Shown: positions 53,858 through 63,682, counted from the stretch's first letter. The stretch: 64,000 nucleotides of DNA from Leeuwenhoekiella palythoae (GCF_900130045.1 NZ_FQXT01000003.1:62001-126000), one strand, 5' to 3'. Program-made: numbers and translations. The notes: generated from the letters alone by a model not told the origin.

Positions 53858-56494
53858 ATGAGCGAAAACTACGAAGATCCAAATTTAGAACAACCAGACG
53901 ACGAAAATTCAGGTGAAACCATAACCCGAGTAACGGGTATGTTTAAAGACTGGTTTCTGGATTATGCCTCTTATGTTATTTTAGAACGTGCGGTACCGGC
54001 GATTGAAGATGGTTTTAAACCTGTACAACGCCGTATCATGCACTCGATGAAAGATCTTGATGATGGCCGCTACAACAAAGTGGCAAACATTGTTGGGCAT
54101 ACGATGCAGTATCACCCGCACGGTGACGCGAGTATTGCCGATGCAATGGTGCAAATGGGGCAAAAAGATCTGTTGATCGATACCCAAGGAAACTGGGGGA
54201 ATACCTTAACCGGTGACAGCGCTGCAGCTTCGCGTTATATTGAAGCCCGACTTTCAAAATTTGCGTTGGAAGTATTGTTTAGTCCGAAAATTACAGATTG
54301 GCAAGCTTCGTACGATGGAAGAAGAAAAGAACCTATAAATCTTCCGGTTAAATTCCCATTATTGTTAGCACAAGGTGCCGAAGGTATTGCGGTAGGTTTA
54401 AGTACGAAGGTGCTTCCGCATAATTTTATCGAATTGATCGATGCTTCGGTAAAACATTTAGAAGGAAAGAAATTTAAAATACTACCGGATTTTCCTTCCG
54501 CAGGAGAAGCAGATTTTAGTGATTACAAAGATGGAAAACGAGGCGGTCGAGTACGCGTACGTGCTAAGATCAGTCAGCAGGATAAGAATACTTTAGTAAT
54601 CACTGAAATACCTTTTACCACCACTACTACCTCTCTGATAGATAGTATTTTAAAGGCGAATGATAAAGGAAAGCTTAAAATAAAACGCATAGAGGATAAC
54701 ACCTCTTCTGAAGTTGAAATCTTAGTGCATTTACCAGCCGGACTTTCTCCTGATAAAACCATTGGGGCGCTTTACGCGTTTACTAATTGTGAGGTTTCTA
54801 TTTCGCCTTTAGGCTGTGTGATTGAAGATAACAAACCGTTATTTGTAGGCGTCAGTGAGATGCTGCGTATTTCAACAGAACGCACTAAAGATTTATTGCG
54901 TCAGGAGCTCGAAATACAACTTGAGGAGTTAGAAAATCAATGGCATTATGCTTCTTTAGAACGCATTTTTATCGAAAATAGAATATACCGTGATATTGAA
55001 GAAGAGACCACTTGGGATGGCGTTTTACACGCGATCAATGAAGGTTTAAAACCACATATAGGACATCTAAAACGTCCTGTGGTTGAAGAAGATCTTGTGC
55101 GCCTGACTGAAATTCGTATCAAGCGAATTTCAAAATTTGATATAGATAAAGCGCAGCAGCGCATTGAGGCGCTAGAAGATCAGATCGCTGAAGTAAAACA
55201 TCATTTAGAGCATCTTACGGAGTTCGCCATTGCTTATTTCAAAAGACTTAAGAAAGAATATGGCGCCGGTAGAGAGCGCAAAACTGAGATCAAACTTTTT
55301 GATGATATCGAAGCGTCAAAAGTGGTTATTCGCAACACAAAACTTTATGTGAATCGTAAAGAAGGTTTTGTGGGTACGTCTCTCAAGAAAGACGAGTATG
55401 TCACAGATTGTGCTGATATTGATGATATTATAGTTTTTACTAAAGAAGGAAAAATGATGGTGTCTAAGGTGGATACCAAAACCTTTGTGGGTAAAGACAT
55501 CATACACGTAGCCGTATTTAAAAAGAAAGACAAGCGTACCATTTATAATATGTTGTATCGTGACGGAAAAGGAGGCGCAACTTATGTCAAGCGCTTTAAT
55601 GTCACCAGTACGACGCGAGACCGCGAGTATGATATGACTAAAGGGAAAAAAGGCTCTCAAGTGCTTTATTTTTCTGCAAATCCTAATGGGGAGGCTGAAG
55701 TAGTATCCGTTTATTTGAGAGCGGTAGGAAATATAAAGAAGTTAAAGTTTGATCTAGACTTTTCTGATATTCTTATCAAAGGCCGAAACGCTAACGGAAA
55801 CCTTGCGACCAAACACGCTGTACGCACTGTAGAGCTAAAAGAAAAAGGAGTTTCTACATTAAAGCCTAGAAAAATCTGGTTTGATGATACCATTCAGCGT
55901 TTAAATGTGGATGGTCGAGGAGAACTTCTGGGAGAATTTAAAGGGGAAGACAGGCTGTTGATCATCACTCAAGATGGAATCGCCAAAACCATAACTCCGG
56001 AACTTACCACGCGTTTTGACGATAAAATGATCGTATTAGAAAAATGGATTCCTGCTAAACCCATATCGGCGATCTATTGGGATGGAAACAGAGAACGTTA
56101 TTATGTAAAACGCTTTCTGATTGATAATCCTGAAAAAGAAGAATCGTTTGTTTCTGATCACGAAAATACCCAATTAGAGCTTGTTTCTACAGACCATAGG
56201 CCAGTGGTAGAAATGGTTTTTTACAAAGAGCGCAACAAGGATCAAAAGCCTAACGAAACTGTTGATATAGAGGATTTTATATCGATTAAAGGAATAAACG
56301 CTTTAGGTAATCAATTTTATACAGAAAAGCTCAAGCAGATCAATTTATTAGACCCGCTACCTTATGAGGAGCCCGTGGAAGCACAGCCTGAACAGGATGT
56401 TGAAACCCATTCAGAATCAGAAGAGACAGCTCATTCTGAGAACGATCAAGAGGATCACATAAAAGGGGATGGGAGTCAAGGATCATTATTTTAA
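53858..56494 (+). CDS. parC: DNA topoisomerase IV subunit A
   Basis: An 878-residue subunit with the active-site Tyr127 in SAAASRYIEARLS and the conserved HPHGDASIADAMVQM region nearby. The C-terminal beta-pinwheel domain is followed by a long acidic tail (about 830-878), a usual Bacteroidetes ParC feature. It cuts and rejoins DNA in the tetramer with ParE. mscL follows 3 bases after the stop. Confidence 0.93.
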   Translation: MSENYEDPNLEQPDDENSGETITRVTGMFKDWFLDYASYVILERAVPAIEDGFKPVQRRIMHSMKDLDDGRYNKVANIVGHTMQYHPHGDASIADAMVQMGQKDLLIDTQGNWGNTLTGDSAAASRYIEARLSKFALEVLFSPKITDWQASYDGRRKEPINLPVKFPLLLAQGAEGIAVGLSTKVLPHNFIELIDASVKHLEGKKFKILPDFPSAGEADFSDYKDGKRGGRVRVRAKISQQDKNTLVITEIPFTTTTTSLIDSILKANDKGKLKIKRIEDNTSSEVEILVHLPAGLSPDKTIGALYAFTNCEVSISPLGCVIEDNKPLFVGVSEMLRISTERTKDLLRQELEIQLEELENQWHYASLERIFIENRIYRDIEEETTWDGVLHAINEGLKPHIGHLKRPVVEEDLVRLTEIRIKRISKFDIDKAQQRIEALEDQIAEVKHHLEHLTEFAIAYFKRLKKEYGAGRERKTEIKLFDDIEASKVVIRNTKLYVNRKEGFVGTSLKKDEYVTDCADIDDIIVFTKEGKMMVSKVDTKTFVGKDIIHVAVFKKKDKRTIYNMLYRDGKGGATYVKRFNVTSTTRDREYDMTKGKKGSQVLYFSANPNGEAEVVSVYLRAVGNIKKLKFDLDFSDILIKGRNANGNLATKHAVRTVELKEKGVSTLKPRKIWFDDTIQRLNVDGRGELLGEFKGEDRLLIITQDGIAKTITPELTTRFDDKMIVLEKWIPAKPISAIYWDGNRERYYVKRFLIDNPEKEESFVSDHENTQLELVSTDHRPVVEMVFYKERNKDQKPNETVDIEDFISIKGINALGNQFYTEKLKQINLLDPLPYEEPVEAQPEQDVETHSESEETAHSENDQEDHIKGDGSQGSLF

Positions 56495-56497
56495 ATT

Positions 56498-56950
56498 ATG
56501 GGATTAATTCAGGAGTTTAAGAATTTTGCTGTAAAAGGCAATATGGTTGATATTGCTATTGGTGTGATCATCGGTGCGGCTTTTCAAAGTGTAGTAGATG
56601 TCATTGTAAAAAAAATTATGATGCCTCCACTTTCGTTACTCACAGATGGCGTGCGTCTAGCCAATAAAAAGATTGTACTGAAAGACGCATATATCGCCGT
56701 AGACGGCACTGCTGTTGAAGAAATCGCCATTGGCTATGGAGAATTGATTGAGGTATTGATTGACTTTTTTATCATTGCCATTGTTGTCTTTATTGTGGTA
56801 AAATTGATGAATAGTTTGAAAAGACAAAGTGAAGATGATCAGAATCCTGCTGTTGAAACTCCAAAAAACATTCAGCTTTTGTCACGAATGGAAACCTTAC
56901 TTGAAGAACAAAATCAGCTTTTAAGAAACCAACAAAAAAGTAAAAAGTAA
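56498..56950 (+). CDS. mscL: Large-conductance mechanosensitive channel
   Basis: A 150-residue channel with the N-terminal KNFAVKGNMVDIAIGVIIGAA (helix 1, pore lining) and a second helix FIIAIVVFIVVKLMNSL, then a charged C-terminal helix. It releases solutes upon hypo-osmotic shock. Start ATG lies 3 bases after the parC stop, so it is co-transcribed. Confidence 0.92.
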   Translation: MGLIQEFKNFAVKGNMVDIAIGVIIGAAFQSVVDVIVKKIMMPPLSLLTDGVRLANKKIVLKDAYIAVDGTAVEEIAIGYGELIEVLIDFFIIAIVVFIVVKLMNSLKRQSEDDQNPAVETPKNIQLLSRMETLLEEQNQLLRNQQKSKK

Positions 56951-57088
56951 GAATTTTCTTTCGTTATAATTATTTTTAATAATTATTTTAGGTCGTTAAT
57001 CGATTATTTATTGTTTTATAGTGCTTCACTCGCAAGAAAATCTGTACTTTTAACATTAAATTATTAATAAGCGACAGCTACTTCCTAG

Positions 57089-59152
57089 ATGGCAAAAGGA
57101 ATACCCCCCAAACACTATTTTATAGCCTTCCTCTGGTTTTTGATACCGGCGCTCGTTTGCTTTTATGTGTATCACAGCTACAAAGTAGCCTTACCTCAGA
57201 AGCTTTCAGACCAAGTACAATTAACCGGAAGCTTGGCCACACAAGACTTTAAGCGCACCGTACGCAGTAATGTGCAGGCGCTTCAAAACCTTACAGAGCG
57301 CATTGAAGAAACTGACGGCGCATACTATGATTATTGGAAACAAGATGCGAAGCGTTTGCTCAAGCAAAATGAGTCTTTAGATTTTGTTGAGATCATCAAC
57401 GCAGATGGTATTATTGAAGATGTGTATCCTAGAAGGCCTAATGTACCTGCTATAGGACTAGATATTTCAAAGTTAGCCTACCGTTTTGAGGACTGGAAAA
57501 GTAAATCAAACCAAGGGATTACAAACATTACTCAATGGTTGCACCTTTCGCAAGGCGGTGATTCTTTTCTTATTGATGTCCCGGTGTATATTAATGATGA
57601 ATTTCGAGGAACCGTAACCGGTGGAATGAACTTTAATGAGGAATTTGATCGGTTAAGTTATTATCTTAAAGACTTTGCGATTCAAATTTTTGATGAAGAA
57701 GGGACTCAATTTTATAATTATAATAATTATGATTTAGCTCAGAAAGATCCATATTACATTTTTGAGACTGCGATGATTATGGATTCTGATTTAAATGAAT
57801 CCTGGAATTTTCAACTTACCTTTTCTAATCCAGATTTCTTTGCTGAAGAAATGTTGCTGATCAATATTGCGTTGGCAGTGGGGCTAATTTTATCTCTGGC
57901 AATTGGTTTGCTTTCTTTTTTCAACCGAAACGCTCAAGTTGCCGCAAGACGCACCTTTATTATCAACAAAGAATTGAAAAAGGTCAATCAGCATCTTGAG
58001 GAACAAACGCAGCGTGCCAATCAAGCTTCAATCGCTAAAACGGAATTTCTATCTAATATGAGTCACGAGATCAGAACTCCGTTAAATGCAATTGTAGGGA
58101 TCACCGATCTTATAGGTTCTGGAACGAATACGTTTGAAGAAGAACATTACTTATCTCTTTTAAAACAATCGTCAAAAACCTTACTCAATCTAATCAACGA
58201 TATTTTGCGTCTAGACAAGATTGAGTCTGGCTTTTCTGAAGTTGCCCATATTAAATTTTGTCCGTCTGATATTTTAAAGAATATTGAACAGTTTAACCTT
58301 CAGGTTTTAAAAGACAAAGGCATTGCATTTGAATTAAAAATCGAAGCCGAAGAACATAGTTTTGTATTGGGAGATCGTGCTAAATATGAGCAGATCATTA
58401 ATAATATTATCAGTAACGCTATCAAGTTCACCGAATCCGGAAGTATAAAGGTGCTCTATAAAGAGGAGGTAAGTGAAAACAAAACCCATCTCTCTATCAG
58501 CGTCAAAGACACGGGAATAGGTATTCCTCAGGATAAATTAGATAAGATCTTTGAGCGCTTTATTCAGCTGGATACGGGAATGCGCAAAAAACACAGTGGA
58601 GGCGGAATTGGCCTTTCTATTGCAAAACATTTGGTCGAATTATTAAAAGGGAAAATTTCGGTCAAGAGTCAAGAGGGTAAAGGTTCTGAGTTTAGCATTG
58701 CGCTTACTTTTGATACAGCTGTTGAAAATTGCACAACAAAAGACACTACCCCAAAATCTGAGATTCCGAATCTTAATATACTTGCAGTTGATGACAACAA
58801 GCTAAACGTTATTGTACTCTCGCAATTGCTCAAGAAACTCGGCTTAGACGCAGATATTGCATACACCGGTAAAGATGCTGTCTCTAAAGCTCAGAAAAAG
58901 AAGTATGACCTTATTTTTATGGATGTTCATATGCCGGATATAGACGGGTATGAGGCAACCAAACAAATCAAGTTAGCTAACAAAGCGACGGTGATTTTAG
59001 GGCTTTCAGCAGATTCTACGCTGAGCGCAATGGATAAAGGTATTGATTGCGGAATGAGTGATTACCTAACCAAGCCAATTGATAAAAGCAAACTGATCTT
59101 AGTACTTAACGAGCACTTTGGGATAGGTGGTTCTCAGAAAATTGTTATTTGA
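57089..59152 (+). CDS. CHASE-domain hybrid sensor histidine kinase
   Basis: A 687-residue hybrid kinase: N-terminal transmembrane helix (about 10-27), periplasmic CHASE-like domain (about 30-255, with SLDFVEIINADGIIEDVYP), second helix (about 256-280), coiled coil, HisKA with His326 in MSHEIRTPLNA, HATPase with NAIKFTES, DTGIGIP and GIGLSIAKHL, and a receiver with Asp612 in LIFMDVHMPD. No output domain. A near -7 box TACTTTTA (57045-57052) is upstream. It ends overlapping the convergent kinase by 8 bases. Confidence 0.9.
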   Translation: MAKGIPPKHYFIAFLWFLIPALVCFYVYHSYKVALPQKLSDQVQLTGSLATQDFKRTVRSNVQALQNLTERIEETDGAYYDYWKQDAKRLLKQNESLDFVEIINADGIIEDVYPRRPNVPAIGLDISKLAYRFEDWKSKSNQGITNITQWLHLSQGGDSFLIDVPVYINDEFRGTVTGGMNFNEEFDRLSYYLKDFAIQIFDEEGTQFYNYNNYDLAQKDPYYIFETAMIMDSDLNESWNFQLTFSNPDFFAEEMLLINIALAVGLILSLAIGLLSFFNRNAQVAARRTFIINKELKKVNQHLEEQTQRANQASIAKTEFLSNMSHEIRTPLNAIVGITDLIGSGTNTFEEEHYLSLLKQSSKTLLNLINDILRLDKIESGFSEVAHIKFCPSDILKNIEQFNLQVLKDKGIAFELKIEAEEHSFVLGDRAKYEQIINNIISNAIKFTESGSIKVLYKEEVSENKTHLSISVKDTGIGIPQDKLDKIFERFIQLDTGMRKKHSGGGIGLSIAKHLVELLKGKISVKSQEGKGSEFSIALTFDTAVENCTTKDTTPKSEIPNLNILAVDDNKLNVIVLSQLLKKLGLDADIAYTGKDAVSKAQKKKYDLIFMDVHMPDIDGYEATKQIKLANKATVILGLSADSTLSAMDKGIDCGMSDYLTKPIDKSKLILVLNEHFGIGGSQKIVI

Positions 59153-61073
59153 TAGGCAAATTGAGTAGTACTTGCGTGCCTTTAGGCTTTTGGTTAGCAT
59201 CATACAAATCAATGAAATTAAGGGTGTAATTGTGTCTTAGATTCTTCGAGAAGTTTTGCAGTCGCTTTAACGTAAGGTTGATCCCTATTGATTTCTTTTG
59301 AGTATTGATTTTTTCACTAGGCATTTCCATAGTTTTCTTTCTGCCTATGCCATTATCTGTAATGGTAATTGTTATATAATGCTCATCTTTTTTCTTTACA
59401 TCTAGAGCAAGTCGCTTATAACCTTCTTTGGCTTGCAAGCCGTGCCATAAAGCATTTTCTAAAAAAGGTTGTAAAATGAGCGATGGAATTTTAATAGCCG
59501 AGATGTCTACTTGATCATCAATAGTTTCTTTATAATCAATTTCATTACAAAATCTGATATTTTCAATATTGACGTACAAGCGCATCGTTTCGAGTTCTTC
59601 GGCAAGTGTAATTTCTTTTTCTAGCGAACTGGATAAAATAGACCGAATAAGTTTTGCAAATTGATTGAGGTAGTTAGTAGCATCCTCAAGATTGCTGTTC
59701 TGTAAATAAATACGTATGGAAAGCAAAGCGTTAAAAATAAAATGCGGATTCATTTGAGAGCGCATTAATTTTTGCTCTGCATTTAAGCGTTGCTTTTGAT
59801 TTCTTAATTGGGTTTGACGATATAAAATGATGAGAATGATCAAGATAAGGAACGCAACTAAGAGAATAAAGATGTTGTTCTTGCGGCTTTGACTGAGTTG
59901 AATTTGCGCAATCTCATTATTTTGCTGCAGTAAGCTAATCGTATTTTTCTTTTGTTCAGTATCGTATTTGTAAATGAGGTTACTTACATATTTGTGATTG
60001 GCTTCATTGAGATAAGCCTCTTGTACTTCCTGAGATTTACGTTGATACTGTAAAGCCGCATTATAATCCCCGGTTTTCTCTTTAAGTTGAGAAAGGTGCA
60101 TATAAGCCAGGCTTAAAAACTGCTTTTGATCGTTTTCCTTGGCTATATTTTTTCCTTTTAGGAGATAGTTCTCTCCGAGACTTAAATTGCCCACTTCGCT
60201 ATTGGCCCAGCCCAAATTAATATATGTCAACGCGATATAAAATTTATCGCCTATCTTAAGAGCTTTGGGCAACGAAGGTTTTATAAGCGCTAGGGCTTCT
60301 TGTGGCTTTCCTTGTTTTAAATAGACTTGGCCTATACTATTATGACAAATGACCCTACCTAAATCACTATTGATCTTCTCATTATATTCTAAAGACTTCT
60401 GATAATTAATCAACGCCTTATCGTAAAGTTCGCGCTCTTCATAAGTGATCCCCAGATTAGCATAATTGATTGCCATACCCAGATCGCTCGTCAAGTTGAT
60501 CTCACTGTTAATGGCCATCTTAAAGAATTTCTCTGCCTGCTCATAATCGCGTAAAAGCAAATAGATGTTTCCTATGCTGTTTTGTGAGATTGCAATGCCT
60601 TTTAAAAGCGCATTGGATTTTTTAGGTTGACTTTCCGCTAAAGCGAGTGCAGCATTATGATTGTCAAGTGCAGAACTTACCGCATCAATTCTTCGGTATA
60701 CTACGCCGGTCATATTGAGAATAGAAACTTCTAATTCTACATCATTGATGGTTTCGGCTAAGGTTAGAGCTCTTTGATGATGCGCTATAGATTCGTCATA
60801 ATACGAGCGATCTCTTAGAAAAATTCCATATAAATTTTCACCAAAGGCTTCGCCAAAATCATAATTGGCTTTTTGAGCGCGATCAATAAAAGATGTAATA
60901 CCTAGAGAATCGCGTCTGAATCGAGAGGTGTATTTCTGCAAAGAATCAAATGTGGTGAATCGTTTTTGCAGAAGTTCATCAATGATATTTTTTACATTGG
61001 TATCCTGACCAAAAGAGGGTCTGAAACAAAACAGACAAAAGCATAGGAAGGTATAAAAAATAGCACGAGACAA
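59145..61073 (-). CDS. TPR sensor kinase of the LytS/His_kinase type
   Basis: A 642-residue protein: signal peptide (about 1-22), a long TPR region (about 50-350) in the periplasm, one transmembrane helix (about 398-417), and a His_kinase domain with His444 in QMNPHFIFNALLSIR, then HATPase motif LQPFLENALWHGL and DNGIGRK. This class signals to LytTR-type regulators, but none is adjacent. It converges on the CHASE kinase, overlapping its 3' end by 8 bases. Confidence 0.88.
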   Translation of the reverse strand: MSRAIFYTFLCFCLFCFRPSFGQDTNVKNIIDELLQKRFTTFDSLQKYTSRFRRDSLGITSFIDRAQKANYDFGEAFGENLYGIFLRDRSYYDESIAHHQRALTLAETINDVELEVSILNMTGVVYRRIDAVSSALDNHNAALALAESQPKKSNALLKGIAISQNSIGNIYLLLRDYEQAEKFFKMAINSEINLTSDLGMAINYANLGITYEERELYDKALINYQKSLEYNEKINSDLGRVICHNSIGQVYLKQGKPQEALALIKPSLPKALKIGDKFYIALTYINLGWANSEVGNLSLGENYLLKGKNIAKENDQKQFLSLAYMHLSQLKEKTGDYNAALQYQRKSQEVQEAYLNEANHKYVSNLIYKYDTEQKKNTISLLQQNNEIAQIQLSQSRKNNIFILLVAFLILIILIILYRQTQLRNQKQRLNAEQKLMRSQMNPHFIFNALLSIRIYLQNSNLEDATNYLNQFAKLIRSILSSSLEKEITLAEELETMRLYVNIENIRFCNEIDYKETIDDQVDISAIKIPSLILQPFLENALWHGLQAKEGYKRLALDVKKKDEHYITITITDNGIGRKKTMEMPSEKINTQKKSIGINLTLKRLQNFSKNLRHNYTLNFIDLYDANQKPKGTQVLLNLPIK

Positions 61074-61114
61074 AAGCTTCAGATTTTACGAGCACCCCAA
61101 AGTATTTAATACTC

Positions 61115-61136
61115 CATTCCGATCGCTATCGGGATG
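61115..61136. repeat. REP-like palindrome
   Basis: CATTCCGAT-CGCT-ATCGGGATG: 9-base arms with one G.U pair. Similar CCGATAGC-type palindromes are scattered in many Bacteroidetes genomes. It lies in the 225-base gap 61074-61298, which otherwise holds only AGTATTTAATACT (61101-61113), another small palindrome; I see no gene there. Confidence 0.45.
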
Positions 61137-61298
61137 CCTCGAAATTAAAAATTCGTTTGTAATAATTGCCTTTAGGATTTTTCCTGTGACAATGATGAGT
61201 AAAATACATCATTTATAAAACAGGATAAATATAGTACAAAGTTTAAACAGATGCTTTTGCGTTATATAATCAAACATTCGGATTTTATGTAAATCAAA

Positions 61299-61673
61299 TT
61301 ATTTCACTTTAACGGCTGTTCCTTTCTGTTTTTTAGAGTCTCCAACCAAGGCATATTCAAAAGTGTAGGAGTTACCTTGAGTTGTAAGAATTTTAAAATG
61401 TAGCGCTTTGCGATCCATCATACTTTGAGGATTGATCTTTTTCGCAATATATTCACAATCATTGATCCAACGAATGCTTGAAGAATCTGCTTGACCCTTA
61501 TAATAATCAATTTCTAAGGTGTCATTACGTGTAAATGTTGTTTTTACAACTTCGCCATCCAAATAGGTCTCAAACTCAAAGGAGCCCGTCTTAAAATCGG
61601 TGCAGTTGCGTTCAGGATTATAACACGAGTTGAGAAGAAGCATTGCGAGCAGCGAAAAGCAAAAATACCGCAT
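61299..61673 (-). CDS. Small lipoprotein of unknown function
   Basis: A 124-residue lipoprotein (LLLNSC, Cys17) with the beta-rich body NPERNCTDFKTGSFEFET and a WINDCEYI motif; three cysteines in the mature part. Similar proteins have been labelled DNA topoisomerase IV in databases as far as I recall; nothing here supports that. An ATG at 61685 is an alternative start. Exact -7 box TAACTTTG (complement of 61700-61707) lies upstream. Confidence 0.72.
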   Translation of the reverse strand: MRYFCFSLLAMLLLNSCYNPERNCTDFKTGSFEFETYLDGEVVKTTFTRNDTLEIDYYKGQADSSSIRWINDCEYIAKKINPQSMMDRKALHFKILTTQGNSYTFEYALVGDSKKQKGTAVKVK

Positions 61674-61688
61674 AGGAGAACACATTAT

Positions 61689-61707
61689 TTTGGTTAGACC
61701 AAAGTTA
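61689..61707 (-). promoter_or_regulatory. -7 box and palindrome upstream of the small lipoprotein
   Basis: CAAAGTTA (61700-61707) is TAACTTTG on the minus strand, overlapping the palindrome TTTGGT-TAG-ACCAAA (61689-61703), which may be an operator or a 5' hairpin. Confidence 0.55.
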
Positions 61708-61730
61708 GCGAAGAATAAACATTCTGGCGA

Positions 61731-62159
61731 TTATGGATGGAAACTTTTAAAGGTTCCGTCCTTATAAAAGATCACAATACGCTCAATATCTGATTTAGTC
61801 GAAGGACTAGTGTCTGGAGTTGGCTGAGCAGTGCTTGAAGCATCTGTGGAATTAGAGGCTAGCGCTACCGGTTCATCATCAAAATTTGCTGCAAGCTGCG
61901 AACTCACAATAGGAGCTCGTTTTGTGACTCGACTTTTAGGAAAGCTTCCTTTTCCATTTAAGAGCCAGTACAGCTCTACTTCAGGGAAGGCCTCAATGAT
62001 CTTCATTACAAATTCTAGACTTGGTTTATTTCTACCGGAAATAATATGAGAGATCGAAGAGCGCCCCACATCAATAGCATCAGCAAATGAAGTAGCGTTC
62101 AAATCGTACTCATCCATTATTTTCTGAAGCCTTTTAGTAAATAATTCGCTGTTTACCAT
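61731..62159 (-). CDS. XRE-family transcriptional regulator
   Basis: A 142-residue regulator: N-terminal helix-turn-helix of the Cro/CI type (about 8-65, SFADAIDVGRSSISHIISGRNKPS), a serine/threonine-rich linker (about 95-122) and a short conserved tail DIERIVIFYKDGTFKSFHP. It is divergent from the M14 gene. The -7 box on its side is inside a TTACA-type palindrome, so it likely represses itself and its neighbour. Ligand unknown. Confidence 0.85.
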   Translation of the reverse strand: MVNSELFTKRLQKIMDEYDLNATSFADAIDVGRSSISHIISGRNKPSLEFVMKIIEAFPEVELYWLLNGKGSFPKSRVTKRAPIVSSQLAANFDDEPVALASNSTDASSTAQPTPDTSPSTKSDIERIVIFYKDGTFKSFHP

Positions 62160-62233
62160 TGTAAATTATATAGTAACTAAATTACATTACAAATGTAAAT
62201 AATATGGATACAATTGTAAAATTACATTTGTGA
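62153..62233. promoter_or_regulatory. XRE-side palindromic operator cluster
   Basis: TTACAAATGTAA (62187-62198), ATACAATTGTAA (62208-62219) and TTACATTTGTGA (62222-62233) share the pattern TTACAnnTGTRA; a degenerate TTACCATTGTAA (62153-62164) covers the XRE start codon. The first holds TACATTTG, an exact -7 box, on the minus strand (62190-62197). Confidence 0.68.
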
Positions 62234-62400
62234 ACAGACGTATTTTGAATTGAAGCTTTAGCTTAAAAAGAACAATCTAAATAACTGTAAAAAAGATTAT
62301 TATTATAATTAAAAGTGCTCTTTGGAATTATTCCTTTTGTGTTGGTTATTAGAAAAACATCTTGTTTATTGATGTGAACAAATGAGATGTAACTTTTCGT

Positions 62401-62436
62401 TTACATTTGTAACATCTCGAATGTTTACATTTGTGA
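62401..62436 (+). promoter_or_regulatory. M14-side palindromic operator cluster with promoter
   Basis: TTACATTTGTAA (62401-62412) and TTACATTTGTGA (62425-62436) repeat the same pattern. Both contain TACATTTG, an exact -7 box; the second (62426-62433) is 18 bases before the M14 ATG. The rest of the 292-base intergenic region (62160-62451) holds no gene. Confidence 0.7.
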
Positions 62437-62451
62437 CTTATTTAAATACTT

Positions 62452-63627
62452 ATGAATTATACCACTTTATGTGATTGGCATAAGCTTCATCACGAGAAAG
62501 CCTTGTTCGGCCGTTACATTACAACTTCACATATACAACCGCTAATTGATCAACTTCCAGAACTGTTTCAAGTAAAAAGTTTGGGTTATTCTGTTGAGAA
62601 GCGTCTGATACAATCGGTGACTTTTGGTACCGGTCCTATTCAGATCTTAGGTTGGTCTCAAATGCATGGGAATGAAAGCACCACAACCAAAGCTTTATTT
62701 GACCTTTTTAGGTGGTTTGCTACACATCAGGATCAAACTGAAGTTAAGCACCTTTTAAATGCGTGCACGTTTACTATGATCCCATTGCTCAATCCTGACG
62801 GCGCTGAGGCATATACTCGTGTTAATGCCAATCAGGTAGATTTAAATAGAGATGCGCAGAACTTAACACAGCCTGAGAGTAGCATTCTTAAAGAGGCTTA
62901 TACTTCGATCAAACCTGATTATTGTCTTAATTTACACGGACAGCGCACCATATTTGGTGTAGGAAGTCCGGCCAAGAGCGCTATAGTATCCTTTTTATCA
63001 CCATCTCAGGATGAATTGCGCACCGTGACGGCATCTAGAAAAATAGGAATGTCTGTTATAAGTGATCTCAATGAAATGCTTCAGCAATTTATTCCGGGAA
63101 GTGTGGGGCGTTATGATGATGGATTTAATCTTAACTGTGTGGGGGATACCTTGCAGCAATTAAATATACCTACCATCTTGTTTGAAGCTGGTCATTTTCC
63201 CGGAGATTACGAGCGGGAGCAGACCAGATGTTTTATGTTTTTATCATTAATTCGCGTTTTTGAGTCGGTTTTATTGCTCAAATCTGAAGAAATAGGGGAC
63301 TCAAATTCGTATTTCGCTATTCCGGAGAACAAAAAGTGCTACTTTGATTGCATAATTCGCAATGTGAATATTCCCCAAATTGGAGTAACCGATATGGCTA
63401 TTCAATATGAAGAAACTTTAAAGAATGGTACCTTGTATTTTGTACCTAAAATAGCCCAGATCGCTGATTTAGATGATTTTGTGGGGCATAAGGAGTTGAA
63501 TTTTCATCAAAAAGAAATTCAAATTCCAGAAGGAATGCAACTAGAAGTAGGGACAAATCTTGAGAATCTTCAAGCAAATAGTAATTTACCTACAACGTTT
63601 TCGGTAAAAAGCAACAATTTATTATGA
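62452..63627 (+). CDS. M14-family zinc carboxypeptidase, cytoplasmic
   Basis: A 391-residue protein with the M14 zinc site His72-x-x-Glu75 in MHGNEST and His162 in LNLHGQR; the substrate-binding NRD is at 132-134 and the catalytic Glu245 in ILFEAGHFPGD. No signal peptide, so it acts in the cytoplasm, unlike most M14 enzymes. The C-terminal part (about 275-391) is a small beta-rich extension. It is divergent from the XRE regulator and likely under its control. Confidence 0.86.
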   Translation: MNYTTLCDWHKLHHEKALFGRYITTSHIQPLIDQLPELFQVKSLGYSVEKRLIQSVTFGTGPIQILGWSQMHGNESTTTKALFDLFRWFATHQDQTEVKHLLNACTFTMIPLLNPDGAEAYTRVNANQVDLNRDAQNLTQPESSILKEAYTSIKPDYCLNLHGQRTIFGVGSPAKSAIVSFLSPSQDELRTVTASRKIGMSVISDLNEMLQQFIPGSVGRYDDGFNLNCVGDTLQQLNIPTILFEAGHFPGDYEREQTRCFMFLSLIRVFESVLLLKSEEIGDSNSYFAIPENKKCYFDCIIRNVNIPQIGVTDMAIQYEETLKNGTLYFVPKIAQIADLDDFVGHKELNFHQKEIQIPEGMQLEVGTNLENLQANSNLPTTFSVKSNNLL

Positions 63628-63647
63628 ATTATTCAGTGATTTTATAT

Positions 63648-63655
63648 TATTTTTG
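63648..63655 (+). promoter_or_regulatory. Promoter -7 box for the Lrp/AsnC gene
   Basis: TATTTTTG matches TAnnTTTG, 27 bases before the ATG at 63683. Confidence 0.5.
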
Positions 63656-63682
63656 ATTTATATATAATTTAATTACTTAATA

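Noticed and set aside
61299-61673. DNA topoisomerase IV as a name for the small lipoprotein
   Set aside because: It has a lipoprotein signal and no topoisomerase motif; the real parE and parC are at 51962-56494.
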